Shown: in pieces, positions 24,696 through 32,902 of the stretch
How the letters are laid out: every line of letters begins with the position of its first letter
Position numbering within the stretch: the stretch's first letter is position 1
DNA from: Vulcanimicrobiota bacterium
GTDB taxonomy: Bacteria; Vulcanimicrobiota; Xenobia; Xenobiales; JADMJV01
Assembly (NCBI GenBank): GCA_019637395.1
Contig: JAHBVR010000003.1
Coordinates: 310,001-374,000 of the forward strand
Direction of reading: 5' to 3'
Length of the DNA: 64,000 nucleotides
Made by a program: the position numbers and the translations under genes
Notes under the pieces: generated by a model
Seen by the model: only the letters and a program-made list of their open reading frames with translations
The model's database searches: none
Told to the model about the DNA's origin: nothing

Positions 24696-25349
24696 ATGTA
24701 CGCAGTCAGTTCTAACTTCCAGGGTGCCCAACCAGTTCAGGGGAACTTCACCACGGCGGTTGCTCAGGCCCCTCGCCAAATCCAGGGCCCTGCTTCCTTC
24801 GATCCCTGCCACGCCCAGCAAGTTTCCGCCGGCGGCCTGCAGGGCGCTCAGCAACTCGGCCAGCAATTCAACGGAATCGTCAATGGACAGCCCAGCGTAG
24901 CCGTAGTGGACGACTTCAGCAGCGGTAGCGGTCACGGCCAGCGCATTGCCGGAACCATTCAACAGGGGAGCGGAGCCGGCGTGGCCGGCTTCGACATCAA
25001 CAATAACGGTGGGGTCTCGCGCGCTCTCGACCAGGTCATTGCCGCCGCTCAAAACGGCCAGCACTTCGACGCCGTCAATCTGTCTCAGCAAAACTTCCAG
25101 GCCTCCCAGGAAACGGCCGCCGTTCAGCAGCGCATCCAGGTGCTGCAGTCGATGGGCATCCCGGTGGTGGTGGCCGCCGGCAACGCCGGGCCCAACAACA
25201 CCAATCAGTACGCCCAGGGAGCCGCCTTCGTGGCGGCCGCCAACACCGCCGACTCCGGCCGGGGCAACGTCGTGGGCGCTGGCCCGACGACCAGCGATGC
25301 GGCTGCCAACGTGACCGCCGCCCTGGTCCGCTCTAAATTCGGTCGTTAA
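24696..25349 (+). CDS. Miniature subtilisin-like (S8) protein
   Basis: A 217-residue protein that matches the S8 fold in its landmarks but is far shorter than usual (270+): SVAVVDDFSSGSGHGQRIAG supplies the Asp (72 or 73) and His80 in GHG, MGIPVVVAAGNAGP supplies the oxyanion Asn163, and GPTTSDAAANVTAAL supplies Ser200. The catalytic Ser context (TTSDAA) is weaker than the standard GTSxAxP. The first 60 residues are Gln/Gly/Ala-rich and there is no clear signal peptide. It is a single gene preceded by a regulatory-looking region of TTAA repeats, and converges with mtnD. It may be an active mini-protease or a subtilase-fold binding protein. Confidence 0.75.
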   Translation: MYAVSSNFQGAQPVQGNFTTAVAQAPRQIQGPASFDPCHAQQVSAGGLQGAQQLGQQFNGIVNGQPSVAVVDDFSSGSGHGQRIAGTIQQGSGAGVAGFDINNNGGVSRALDQVIAAAQNGQHFDAVNLSQQNFQASQETAAVQQRIQVLQSMGIPVVVAAGNAGPNNTNQYAQGAAFVAAANTADSGRGNVVGAGPTTSDAAANVTAALVRSKFGR

Positions 25350-25421
25350 AAATTGGCCCAGCCAGCGTGGGAGGGACCCCGCAGGGGAGGCCCTCACATA
25401 CCACCTCCCGCGTGCTGTTAG
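25346..25421. repeat. Palindromic repeat between the subtilase-like gene and mtnD
   Basis: The gap between two convergent genes begins with TTAAAAATTGGCC, includes a CCCC-GCA-GGGG hairpin nested between GGGAGG and CCTCCC, and ends with CCTCCCGCGTGCTGTTAG. The first and last pieces recur in the 34.3-kb element: 12 bases match its right end in inverse orientation, and the last 18 match it 16/18 as the reverse complement. It is not T-rich enough to be an obvious terminator. Confidence 0.6.
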
Positions 25422-25456
25422 ACGGTGAGCGGCTATCCGCTTCTCGCGGGACTAGC

Positions 25457-26026
25457 CTAGAGTTGCTGCAACTGCGGGGGAATGAAATCCAGACCCAGGC
25501 ACAGCGGCAGATAGCCAGCGTCCTTACCGCTCTCCGTATAGTGAGGCGTCCAGCCGCTCGGGTCCTGGAAGAGGCGAATGGCACGAATGCGCCGCTCGCT
25601 GCACAAATCGAACCAGTGCCAGGTGCCGGCCGGAACGCGAGCCAGGTCTCCTTCCTCTACTTGCAAGGCGACCACCGGTGATCCGTCCTTCGGCCGGATG
25701 TGGAAGACCCCGCGGCCGGCGGTGATAAAGCGAATCTCATCTTCGTCGTGCCAGTGTTCCTTGCTGAAACGCGCCAACATGGGCTCCAGATCAGGGGTGT
25801 CGGGAAAAATGTTGATGACGTCCGCGGCCTGGTAGCCGCCCTGCTGTTTGAGCGCCTCGATTTCGCCGGCAAAGGCTTCCAGAATCTGCTCATTGCTGGA
25901 GTCCCGGTCGATCTCGAGGGAAGGCTTCCAGACTTCGTAGCCGATGCCGATGCCGGCCAGATATTCTTTGATCTCCGAGAATTCGCTCAAGCGGCGGTTC
26001 TCGTCGGGTATATGTAAAACAGCCAT
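25457..26026 (-). CDS. mtnD: Acireductone dioxygenase (methionine salvage)
   Basis: Metal-dependent cupin enzyme that oxidises acireductone to the 2-oxo precursor of methionine (Fe form) in the 5'-methylthioadenosine salvage pathway. The 189 residues include the metal-ligand set EHWHDEDEIRFI near 89-100 (two His and a Glu) and PAGTWHWFDLC near 132-142 (the last His). Length and order match MtnD. No other methionine-salvage genes lie nearby, so it is isolated here. It is divergent from the rhodanese gene with about 75 bp between them; no SAM riboswitch is seen. Confidence 0.96.
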   Translation of the reverse strand: MAVLHIPDENRRLSEFSEIKEYLAGIGIGYEVWKPSLEIDRDSSNEQILEAFAGEIEALKQQGGYQAADVINIFPDTPDLEPMLARFSKEHWHDEDEIRFITAGRGVFHIRPKDGSPVVALQVEEGDLARVPAGTWHWFDLCSERRIRAIRLFQDPSGWTPHYTESGKDAGYLPLCLGLDFIPPQLQQL

Positions 26027-26101
26027 ATTTCATCTATTTTGGATCGACGACCGCATGCCTGCCGGGCGAGGAGGGCAAAGATCACTGGCAAGTGAGTGGC
26101 C

Positions 26102-27007
26102 ATGAAACGTAGACAATTCTTACAAACGTTCTCGGCCGCCAGTCTGGTGCTCTGCGGTTGCGGCTCCGAGCCGGTAAATTCCGGTTCATTCCAGAGGCCC
26201 AGCCACAATGACGTGAGCTCGCCTCTCATCGTCAGCCCGCAGCAAGCGGCCTCCCTCAACGGTTTGCGTCTGGCCGCCGCATCCACCGTAGAATCCCAAC
26301 CCGTCCCGCTGCTAGGCGGCGCCCTCAAAGTGGACGTGGATGCTCTCACAACCCTGACGGAAACCTCCGGGGCCTTGTTGGCTCTGACCTCCCTGCAAAA
26401 CTTCTGGGCGGCTCTGGGAGTGCAGCGCGACCAGCCCGTCATCGTTTATGACGATGGCGAAATGAAGTTTGGCGCCCGAGTGCGCTTTCTCCTCGGTTAC
26501 TGCGGCGTGCTCCAGCCGGTGCTGGTCGATGGTGGGGCACCCGGCCTGGCCGGTTTGCTGCCGCTCCAAGCAGGCAGCGCCATTCCCTCGGCTTTCCAGG
26601 CCGACGCCACCTCCCAACCCATAGCTCTGGTCTTCCAGCAAGAGGCCTTGCGGGCCATTCAAAACAAGAGCGGGGCGAAGCTGATCGACGTGCGCACGCC
26701 GGCCGAGTTCAACGGCCAACTGTTGCTTCCCGGCGACGCTCGTCCCGGCCACATCCCCGGCGCCCAGAACCTGCCCGAAGGGGATTTTCTCGAGGGGCCG
26801 CGCCTGCGCACTCCGCCAGAAGTAACCAGTCTGTTCACCATGGCGGGTCTGAGCCCGGACGACAACATCGTGGTCTATTGCCACGACGGCGCCAAATCGT
26901 CTCTGATCGCCACCCTCTTAGTGGAAAACGGCTTCCCAGCGACCTCTCTCTACTACCTGAGCTACCGGGATTGGTCACAAAATCAAAACCTGCCAGTCGA
27001 GCTTTAA
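26102..27007 (+). CDS. Exported tandem-rhodanese sulfurtransferase lipoprotein
   Basis: About 301 residues with a twin-arginine-like and lipoprotein start (MKRRQFLQTFSAASLVLCGC), so it is an envelope protein. Two rhodanese-fold domains follow. In the first (about 60-160) the active-site loop reads VIVYDDGEMKFGARV with no Cys, so it is inactive. The second (about 180-300) keeps the catalytic loop VVYCHDGAKSS. This division of labour is usual in tandem rhodaneses. ATG 26102 is chosen over GTG 26096 because it starts the MKRRQF signal. It is a single gene divergent from mtnD. Confidence 0.85.
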   Translation: MKRRQFLQTFSAASLVLCGCGSEPVNSGSFQRPSHNDVSSPLIVSPQQAASLNGLRLAAASTVESQPVPLLGGALKVDVDALTTLTETSGALLALTSLQNFWAALGVQRDQPVIVYDDGEMKFGARVRFLLGYCGVLQPVLVDGGAPGLAGLLPLQAGSAIPSAFQADATSQPIALVFQQEALRAIQNKSGAKLIDVRTPAEFNGQLLLPGDARPGHIPGAQNLPEGDFLEGPRLRTPPEVTSLFTMAGLSPDDNIVVYCHDGAKSSLIATLLVENGFPATSLYYLSYRDWSQNQNLPVEL

Positions 27008-27031
27008 TTGGTTTTTCCGCGAGGCATATAG

Positions 27032-27038
27032 GGAACTT
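27032..27038 (+). promoter_or_regulatory. GGAACTT motif upstream of htrA
   Basis: GGAACTT, 60 bp before the HtrA start, equals the -35 box of extracytoplasmic-stress (sigma-E-type) promoters, which control degP in enterobacteria. A matching -10 at 16-17 bp is not evident (TTTTAT instead), so this is only suggestive. Confidence 0.2.
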
Positions 27039-27097
27039 TAAGGGAGTAGGACGGTTTTATTTTCCTGTCTCAACTGTGCTTTGTGTGTGGAGGAATT

Positions 27098-28543
27098 GTG
27101 AATCATTCAAGATCAGGTCAAATTCAAATCCGTACGCTCGCCCTCGGCACCCTCACCGGTGCGCTGCTGGTGGGCCTCATTCAGACGGGCATCCAGCTCC
27201 CCGCGCCTCATCCCACGCCGGCTCGGGCCGACTCCGGTCAGCAAATTCGCCAGGAGATGGGCACCTTCGCCAAGCTGGCTAAGGATCTGAAGCCTTCCGT
27301 CGTCAACATCGCGGTGGAAAAGGTGGTTGCAGACCAGCAAGATTTCACCAGCATGTTCTCCTTTCCGTTTCAAATGCCCCAACCATCTCAACCCTACAAA
27401 CGCCGCTCGCATGGCCAGGGCTCGGGCGCCATCATCTCGCCGGACGGCTATATCATCACCAACAATCACGTGGTGGAAGGCGTCAAGAGCTGCCGCGTGA
27501 CCCTTTCCGACGGTTCGGAATTGGCCGGCAAGGTCGTCGGCACGGACCCCAAGACGGACCTGGCCCTGGTCAAGGTCACCTCACCCACACCCTTGCCGGC
27601 CGCCCAACTGGGCGACTCGGAAGCGCTTCAGGTGGGCGATTGGGTGATGGCCATCGGCAACCCCTTCGGTCTTGAGGCGACGGTCACGGTTGGCGTGCTC
27701 AGCGGCAAGGGCCGCGTCATCGGCGCCGGCATGTATGACGACTTCCTGCAGACCGATGCCTCCATCAATCCCGGGAACAGCGGTGGACCGCTATTCAACA
27801 CTTCGGGTCAAATCGTGGGCATCAACACCGCCATTATCCCCAACGCGCAAGGCATCGGTTTCTCGATCCCGGTCAATATGGCACGGGACATCGTGGCCCA
27901 GCTCAAGGACAAGGGCCACGTCACGCGCGGCTTCCTGGGCGTGGGCGTGCAACCGATGACCAATAAGCTGAAGACCGCTCTAGGCATCCCCCTGGATGTG
28001 CACGGCGGCCTGGTGTCGAGTCTGGTGGACGGCGGGCCGGCCAGCAAGGCCGGCCTGCAGGTGCAGGACGTAGTGACCGCCGTCAATGGCAAGCTCATCC
28101 GTTCCGACCGTGAGTTGCTGGCCGAAGTGGCGCGCGCTCCGGTGGGCAAGCCGGCCGATCTGGAAATCTGGAGAGGTGGCAGCAAGCGACACCTCAGCGT
28201 GACCGTGGTGGAGCGTCCGGACGATCAACAGGTGAGCAAGGTCCAAGATCTGCCCGCCGACGATACCAAGACTCTGGGAGTGAGTATCCGGCCGCTGACG
28301 CCCGAGATTGCCAGCCAGTTGTCATCCACTTCCCATGACGGCGTCGTCATCATCGATGTCGCCCGTAACAGTCCGGCCGCTCGCGCTGGCCTGCAAAGAG
28401 GCGATATCATCCGCAAAATCAATACCACCGAGGTGCACAGCCCCGAGCAATTCGTGAATGCGCTCAAGACCCAGTCGGGAGATTCCTTCGCCCTGCTGGT
28501 GGAACGCCAGGGAAGTACCACCTTCTTGACCATAGAAAGCTAA
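27098..28543 (+). CDS. Periplasmic serine protease, HtrA/DegP family
   Basis: Trypsin-like protease with two PDZ domains that degrades misfolded envelope proteins. The N-terminus has a membrane segment (LALGTLTGALLVGLIQTGI). The catalytic triad is visible as ITNNHVVEG (His), KTDLALVKV (Asp) and INPGNSGGPLF (Ser). PDZ1 starts at GFLGVGVQPMT near 285 and PDZ2 near 390 (LGVSIRPLTPEIA). GTG 27098 is preferred over GTG 27083 because GGAGGA sits 4 nt before it. The length (481 residues) is normal for the Do family. Confidence 0.95.
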   Translation: MNHSRSGQIQIRTLALGTLTGALLVGLIQTGIQLPAPHPTPARADSGQQIRQEMGTFAKLAKDLKPSVVNIAVEKVVADQQDFTSMFSFPFQMPQPSQPYKRRSHGQGSGAIISPDGYIITNNHVVEGVKSCRVTLSDGSELAGKVVGTDPKTDLALVKVTSPTPLPAAQLGDSEALQVGDWVMAIGNPFGLEATVTVGVLSGKGRVIGAGMYDDFLQTDASINPGNSGGPLFNTSGQIVGINTAIIPNAQGIGFSIPVNMARDIVAQLKDKGHVTRGFLGVGVQPMTNKLKTALGIPLDVHGGLVSSLVDGGPASKAGLQVQDVVTAVNGKLIRSDRELLAEVARAPVGKPADLEIWRGGSKRHLSVTVVERPDDQQVSKVQDLPADDTKTLGVSIRPLTPEIASQLSSTSHDGVVIIDVARNSPAARAGLQRGDIIRKINTTEVHSPEQFVNALKTQSGDSFALLVERQGSTTFLTIES

Positions 28544-28576
28544 CCAGAATCAGGTAGTATACTTTAACCGCAGGAA

Positions 28577-28609
28577 CCCATTCCGGTTGAGATAATTTTC
28601 CGGAATGGG
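28577..28609 (+). promoter_or_regulatory. Hairpin that encloses the start codon of the 28.6-kb gene
   Basis: CCCATTCCGG (28577-28586) and CCGGAATGGG (28600-28609) form a perfect 10-bp stem with a 13-nt A+T-rich loop. The ATG of the downstream gene (28605-28607) lies inside the right arm. A -10-like TATACT at 28558-28563 would start transcription just before the hairpin. No T-run follows, so it is not a typical terminator of htrA. It could be a translational switch or a dimeric operator. Confidence 0.65.
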
Positions 28610-29138
28610 CTCTGTGGCAGGCGTGGAAAAGTTTTTCTACCTCGGATTGGCCGTAGTCGGCGTGGTCGTGCTGGCCGCGTCGGCCTACGGCCTGATTGTT
28701 TTGAAACGAATGGGCGTGGCGGTCCTGCAAAGCGGACCGAAAAAACCCAAAGCCTTGCCCAAGCATAAGGTCGATTCGTCTACCGTGGATAGCCGCTGGC
28801 CGAACGAAGAAGCCTACAATCGTATGCTATCCCGTCTGCATCAGGAACTTCAACAGGCCGTCCATCAGCAGGACAAGGAAACCATCGAGACCATCGCCCA
28901 GGGCCCGGCTCTGCGTCTCTTCCTGGCCCGGCTGGGTCAAATGGACATGGCCGTGGATCAGCGCGAAGCCCTGCAAGGCAGCATCCGCCAATCCTGGGAT
29001 GCCAGCAGCAGCAAACTGGTGGTCGTTCTGGCCGTGTCGCGCTGGAACAAGGGATGGCGCCGCTACTACGAGGAGTGGACCCTGCAGCGTCAGGGTAACG
29101 CCTATTTTGTGGTCGATGCCAGGCCCACCAGGTTATAG
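28605..29138 (+). CDS. Single-pass membrane protein of unknown function
   Basis: A 177-residue protein with one N-terminal transmembrane helix (FFYLGLAVVGVVVLAASAYGLIVL), a basic Lys/Pro linker (GPKKPKALPKHK) and a soluble C-terminal domain of about 110 residues ending WRRYYEEWTLQRQGNAYFVVDARPT. The C-terminal pattern vaguely recalls Tim44-like/NTF2-type domains but I would not assign it. ATG 28605 lies inside a 10-bp hairpin; GTG 28614 and 28623 are alternative starts. It sits between htrA and the Rpn-type nuclease gene. Confidence 0.65.
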   Translation: MGSVAGVEKFFYLGLAVVGVVVLAASAYGLIVLKRMGVAVLQSGPKKPKALPKHKVDSSTVDSRWPNEEAYNRMLSRLHQELQQAVHQQDKETIETIAQGPALRLFLARLGQMDMAVDQREALQGSIRQSWDASSSKLVVVLAVSRWNKGWRRYYEEWTLQRQGNAYFVVDARPTRL

Positions 29139-29224
29139 GGACTTTGCCGTTCTTTGTCCATTCTTGGAGAGTTTCCGCACCTTTGGTAGTACTTTGGTAG
29201 AAACCAAGCAGCCAGAATGGGCTC

Positions 29225-30190
29225 ATGCAAGACAACTTCGACTCACCCTGGAAAGAGGCCATCGGCCGCCATTTCCGCTGCTTTCTGCAATTCTTCTTCC
29301 CGGAGTTGGAGGTGGACATCGACTGGGCACAGGGATACCAGCTCCTGGACAGCGAGTTGCAGGCGGTGGTACGCGCAGCGGAGCACGGTAGAAGACACGC
29401 GGATTCCTTAATTCGGGTCCAACGACTGTCGGGAGAAAGCCAGTTGGTCCTGATCCATATTGAGGTTCAGTCGCAGTATGACAGCCGGTTCAGCCGAAGA
29501 ATGTTGCTTTATCATACACGCCTTCGGGACCGTTTCGATCAGCCCGTCTGTAGCCTGGCGCTTCTGGGCGACGGCCGACGGAGTTGGCGGCCAGACCACT
29601 ATGTCGAGGCTCTTTGGGGTTGTCAGTTGGCACTGCGCTTTCCTATCCGCAAACTGCTGGACTATCCCGATTGGGCGAGCGAAACCGTGAATCCCTTTGC
29701 CTGGCTGACGGCAGCCCATTTGCAGGCGCAGGCGACGCGAAATCATCCTGCTCTGCGGGCCGAGATCAAATTTCGCTTGATTCGCGGGCTCTACTCTTGT
29801 GGGTTGACCCGGGCTCAATTGCTGGAACTGTTTCGACTGCTGGATTGGGTTCTGGCCCTGCCGCCCAAAATGGAGTATGATTTTAAGCGCGATTTGGCCC
29901 GATTTGAGGAGGAACATCAGATGGTATACGTGAGCAGCGTGGAGCGAATCGCTCGCAAAGAAGGCCTCGAGGCGGGCCGGGCCGAGGGTCTTGCAAAGGC
30001 TCAACGGGAGGCGTGCGAGGCGATCCGCCAGTCCATTCAAGAACGGCTGGAGCAGCGCTGGGGTCCTGTGGAGACGAAGTTCAGGAGCCAGTTGGCTGGG
30101 GTCAAAGATTTCCAGCGGCTGCTGGGGCTCCATGTGCTGGCAGCCACAGCGGCGAGTATGCAAGAATGGGCGGCTGAGCTGAAGGCCTGA
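29225..30190 (+). CDS. Rpn-family recombination-promoting nuclease / putative transposase
   Basis: A 321-residue protein like the RpnA-E group: a PD-(D/E)XK endonuclease core near residues 50-95 (HADSLIRV with Asp60, LVLIHIEVQSQYDSRFSRRM with Glu79 and Gln81), followed by LLYHTRLRDRF and a helical C-terminal half with EGLEAGRAEGLAKAQREACEAI, the typical tail. Such genes are widespread, spread horizontally, and in E. coli promote RecA-independent recombination. There are no terminal inverted repeats or target duplications in the flanks, so this is a stand-alone gene rather than an insertion sequence. Confidence 0.85.
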   Translation: MQDNFDSPWKEAIGRHFRCFLQFFFPELEVDIDWAQGYQLLDSELQAVVRAAEHGRRHADSLIRVQRLSGESQLVLIHIEVQSQYDSRFSRRMLLYHTRLRDRFDQPVCSLALLGDGRRSWRPDHYVEALWGCQLALRFPIRKLLDYPDWASETVNPFAWLTAAHLQAQATRNHPALRAEIKFRLIRGLYSCGLTRAQLLELFRLLDWVLALPPKMEYDFKRDLARFEEEHQMVYVSSVERIARKEGLEAGRAEGLAKAQREACEAIRQSIQERLEQRWGPVETKFRSQLAGVKDFQRLLGLHVLAATAASMQEWAAELKA

Positions 30191-30234
30191 CCCGGGGGAA
30201 CATGCCTGCATTGCCATAGCAGGTGGAAGTTGCT

Positions 30235-32382
30235 ATGGTAGGTCAGGATTGCAATCTCACCTTGAACCGTAAAAAACGATTTCAGATCTATTCGCCCGCG
30301 CGCCAGCGGCTGCGCAAACTCCTTGGATTGTGCCTGCTGTTTGCGTCGACTTTGACTGTACTGGTCGGGTTGCTATCCTTCGGCACCCTGCCCAGCGCGG
30401 TCAGCTTCAAGCTGAACCAAGTCAGCCCCCGCACGGTCAAGGCCGACCGCACCGTGGAAGTGGTCAACCAGCAGGCCACCGAGGAAGAAAGGCGCAAAGC
30501 CGCCGAGGCCGTCCCCAAGGTTTTCGTCTTTGATCCCGAGGCCAGCCGGGTCAGTGAGGACAAGCTATCCTCCACCTTCCGCCTGCTCCAGGAGGTGGCC
30601 AACCAGCGCCGCGGACCCAATCCCAACTCAGACAGCACCCGCCAGTTGATCTATCAGTTGCCCATCTCTTTGTCGCCCACCGCGCTGGAGGCTCTCACTC
30701 ATTCCACTCCCGAGAAACTCCGCGACCTAGAGAGCCGCGCTCACGACCTGCTCTGGAAAGTGCTGGAAAACGGAGTGCGCACCGATCAAATCCAGGAAGC
30801 CCAGCGCGACATCAAACAGGAAGCCGAGTCCAAGTTTTCCGCCATGTCGCCCAATACGCGCCAGGCCATCGTCGAGGTCGCCAGCGAATGCGTGGTGCCC
30901 AACCGGAACTATGACGCCGACGCCACCACCGGCGCGGCCGAGGCCGCTATGGCTGAAGTTAAACCGGTTACCAGCGTCGTTCCTGAGGGAATGGTGGTCG
31001 TCCGCGAAGGGGAAGTGGTCAGCGCCGAGCGCATGCGGCAGCTGGATGCTCTCGGGGTCAATCAGATACACTTCAACTATCCGCGCCTGGTGGGACATAC
31101 CATGATGGTAGCCCTGATGATGCTGGTCATCGTCGGCTATCTCAACCAGGAGCGGCGCAACGTCTTTCGCCGAACCAAGAACCTGGCTCTGATTGCTGTG
31201 ATCGCCATGCTGACTGGTTTCGTCTGCCGCAGCCTGAGCGGACAGTCGCCCTTCCTCGCCCCGGTGGCCATGGCCTCGATTCTCTCCTCGGTGCTCTTGG
31301 AGAACCGGCTCTCTTTCTTGCTTACCTCATTTTGCGCGCTCTACGTGGGCGCGCTGACGCAAAACCTCTCAGTGGCCTGTGTCGGGCTGCTCTCGGGAGT
31401 GGTGGGCATTCTGGCGTTGGGCCGAGCCGACCGCCGTTCTGACCTGATTGCCGCCATGTTAGCCGTGTCCTTCACCAATGCCCTGGGTGCCTTCACTTTC
31501 GCTCTGGTGGATATGAAAGATTGGCAGCACGCCATTCAGGATGTGCTTTTCGGCAGTCTCAACGGGGTGCTGGCGGTGGCCCTGGCGGTGGGCGTGCTGC
31601 CCGTTCTCGAGAATCTTTTTGGAGTCACCACTCACTTTCGTCTGCTGGATATCTCCAATCCGGGCGAACCATTGCTGCAAAAGCTGCTACGCGAAGCGCC
31701 CGGCACCTATCAGCACTCAATCATGGTGGCTAACCTGGCCGAGGCGGCTGCGCAAGCGGTGGGAGCCAACGCCCTGCGCTGTAAGGTTGGCGCCTACTAT
31801 CACGACATCGGCAAGATGAAGCGCCCGCGCTTCTTCGTGGAAAACCAGATGGGTGGCGAGAATCCTCACGAAAAGCTGACACCCACGCTGTCTACTATGA
31901 TTATTCACTCCCACGTCAAAGACGGGCTGGAAATGGCCAAACAGCACCGTCTGCCCGATATGATTACGGATTTCATCGCCCAGCATCACGGCACCAGCCT
32001 GGTCTCCTATTTCTATCACCAGGCTTGCAACCGCTGCGCCGAGGGTGGCACCGTGTTCGAAGAAGATTTCCGCTATCCCGGACCCAAGCCCCAGAGCCGC
32101 GAAACCGGCATCGTGCTGCTCTGTGACGGCATCGAGGCGGCCGCGCGCACCCTGAGCAGCCCCACCCCTGAAAAGATCACCGAACTGGTCCATAAAATGG
32201 TGCGCCATCACCTGGAGGACGGCCAGTTGGACGAATGTGGCCTGTCTCTGCAAGATCTGCAATTGATAAGAGAATCTTTAATTCGCTCGCTGCAGGGCAT
32301 TTATCACAACCGATTGGAATACCCCGAGCCCGCGCAGCTGGCCGGTCGAAGGAAAGTAACCAACCTTCGCAAAAAAGCCTGA
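30235..32382 (+). CDS. 7TM-HD (PgpH-type) cyclic dinucleotide phosphodiesterase
   Basis: A 715-residue inner-membrane protein: an N-terminal helix (LLGLCLLFASTLTVLVGLL), an extracytoplasmic 7TMR-HDED-type domain (about 50-280), a block of seven membrane helices (about 290-480) and a cytosolic HD domain with VGAYYHDIGKMKRPRFF and IAQHHGTSLVSYFY. PgpH proteins hydrolyse c-di-AMP. ATG 30235 is preferred over GTG 30223 because AGGTGGA lies about 8 nt before it. It is followed 1 bp later by ybeY, an arrangement found in many Terrabacteria (yqfF-ybeY). Confidence 0.92.
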   Translation: MVGQDCNLTLNRKKRFQIYSPARQRLRKLLGLCLLFASTLTVLVGLLSFGTLPSAVSFKLNQVSPRTVKADRTVEVVNQQATEEERRKAAEAVPKVFVFDPEASRVSEDKLSSTFRLLQEVANQRRGPNPNSDSTRQLIYQLPISLSPTALEALTHSTPEKLRDLESRAHDLLWKVLENGVRTDQIQEAQRDIKQEAESKFSAMSPNTRQAIVEVASECVVPNRNYDADATTGAAEAAMAEVKPVTSVVPEGMVVVREGEVVSAERMRQLDALGVNQIHFNYPRLVGHTMMVALMMLVIVGYLNQERRNVFRRTKNLALIAVIAMLTGFVCRSLSGQSPFLAPVAMASILSSVLLENRLSFLLTSFCALYVGALTQNLSVACVGLLSGVVGILALGRADRRSDLIAAMLAVSFTNALGAFTFALVDMKDWQHAIQDVLFGSLNGVLAVALAVGVLPVLENLFGVTTHFRLLDISNPGEPLLQKLLREAPGTYQHSIMVANLAEAAAQAVGANALRCKVGAYYHDIGKMKRPRFFVENQMGGENPHEKLTPTLSTMIIHSHVKDGLEMAKQHRLPDMITDFIAQHHGTSLVSYFYHQACNRCAEGGTVFEEDFRYPGPKPQSRETGIVLLCDGIEAAARTLSSPTPEKITELVHKMVRHHLEDGQLDECGLSLQDLQLIRESLIRSLQGIYHNRLEYPEPAQLAGRRKVTNLRKKA

Positions 32383-32383
32383 G

Positions 32384-32902
32384 GTGGACCCTTCCCATTC
32401 GGTAACGGTGCGCCAGAGCGAAATCGCCCCAGAGCGACGCCGGCCACTGTCCTTTTTGCGCAAAGTGGCGCTGACCACCTTGAAGCTCGCTCCCTGTCGG
32501 GAAAACGCCGAGCTGTGTCTGACCCTCACCAACGACGCCGGTATTCAGCGGCTGAACGCGCACTATCGCGGGCAGGACAAGCCGACCGACGTGCTTTCCT
32601 TTCGGCTCGAAGATGAGCAAGAAAGCGGCTTCTGGCTGCCCGAGGGAATGGCTCGTCCCCTGGGGGACGTGATCGTCTCGCTGGATACGGTGGAAAATCA
32701 GGCCGCCGCCAGCCAAAACTCGGTGGAATCGGAACTGGCCTGGGTTATCTGCCACGGCACTCTCCACCTACTGGGCTTTGATCACCAAAATGACGGGCAA
32801 CTTCAAGCTATGCGCGAGCGCGAACGCACGGTTTTGAGCGCCCTGGGTATACCCAGAAGCTGGCCTGAACTCTGGAGCGGGGCGCGTGAGCGTCTTCGCT
32901 GA
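32384..32902 (+). CDS. ybeY: rRNA maturation endoribonuclease YbeY
   Basis: Zinc-dependent single-strand endoribonuclease needed for 16S rRNA 3' maturation and ribosome quality control. The metal site ICHGTLHLLGFDHQND near residues 125-140 carries the three His of the H3xH5xH family pattern. The upstream PTDVLSFRLED strand is also conserved. It starts with GTG one base after the PgpH stop and overlaps the CorC-like gene by 17 bp. The length (172) is normal. Confidence 0.95.
   Translation: MDPSHSVTVRQSEIAPERRRPLSFLRKVALTTLKLAPCRENAELCLTLTNDAGIQRLNAHYRGQDKPTDVLSFRLEDEQESGFWLPEGMARPLGDVIVSLDTVENQAAASQNSVESELAWVICHGTLHLLGFDHQNDGQLQAMRERERTVLSALGIPRSWPELWSGARERLR

Noticed and set aside
25350-25456. 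Intrinsic terminator between the subtilase-like gene and mtnD
   Set aside because: Hairpins exist but no T-run follows on either strand.
29225-30190. Complete insertion sequence at the Rpn-type gene
   Set aside because: No terminal inverted repeats or target-site duplications flank the gene.
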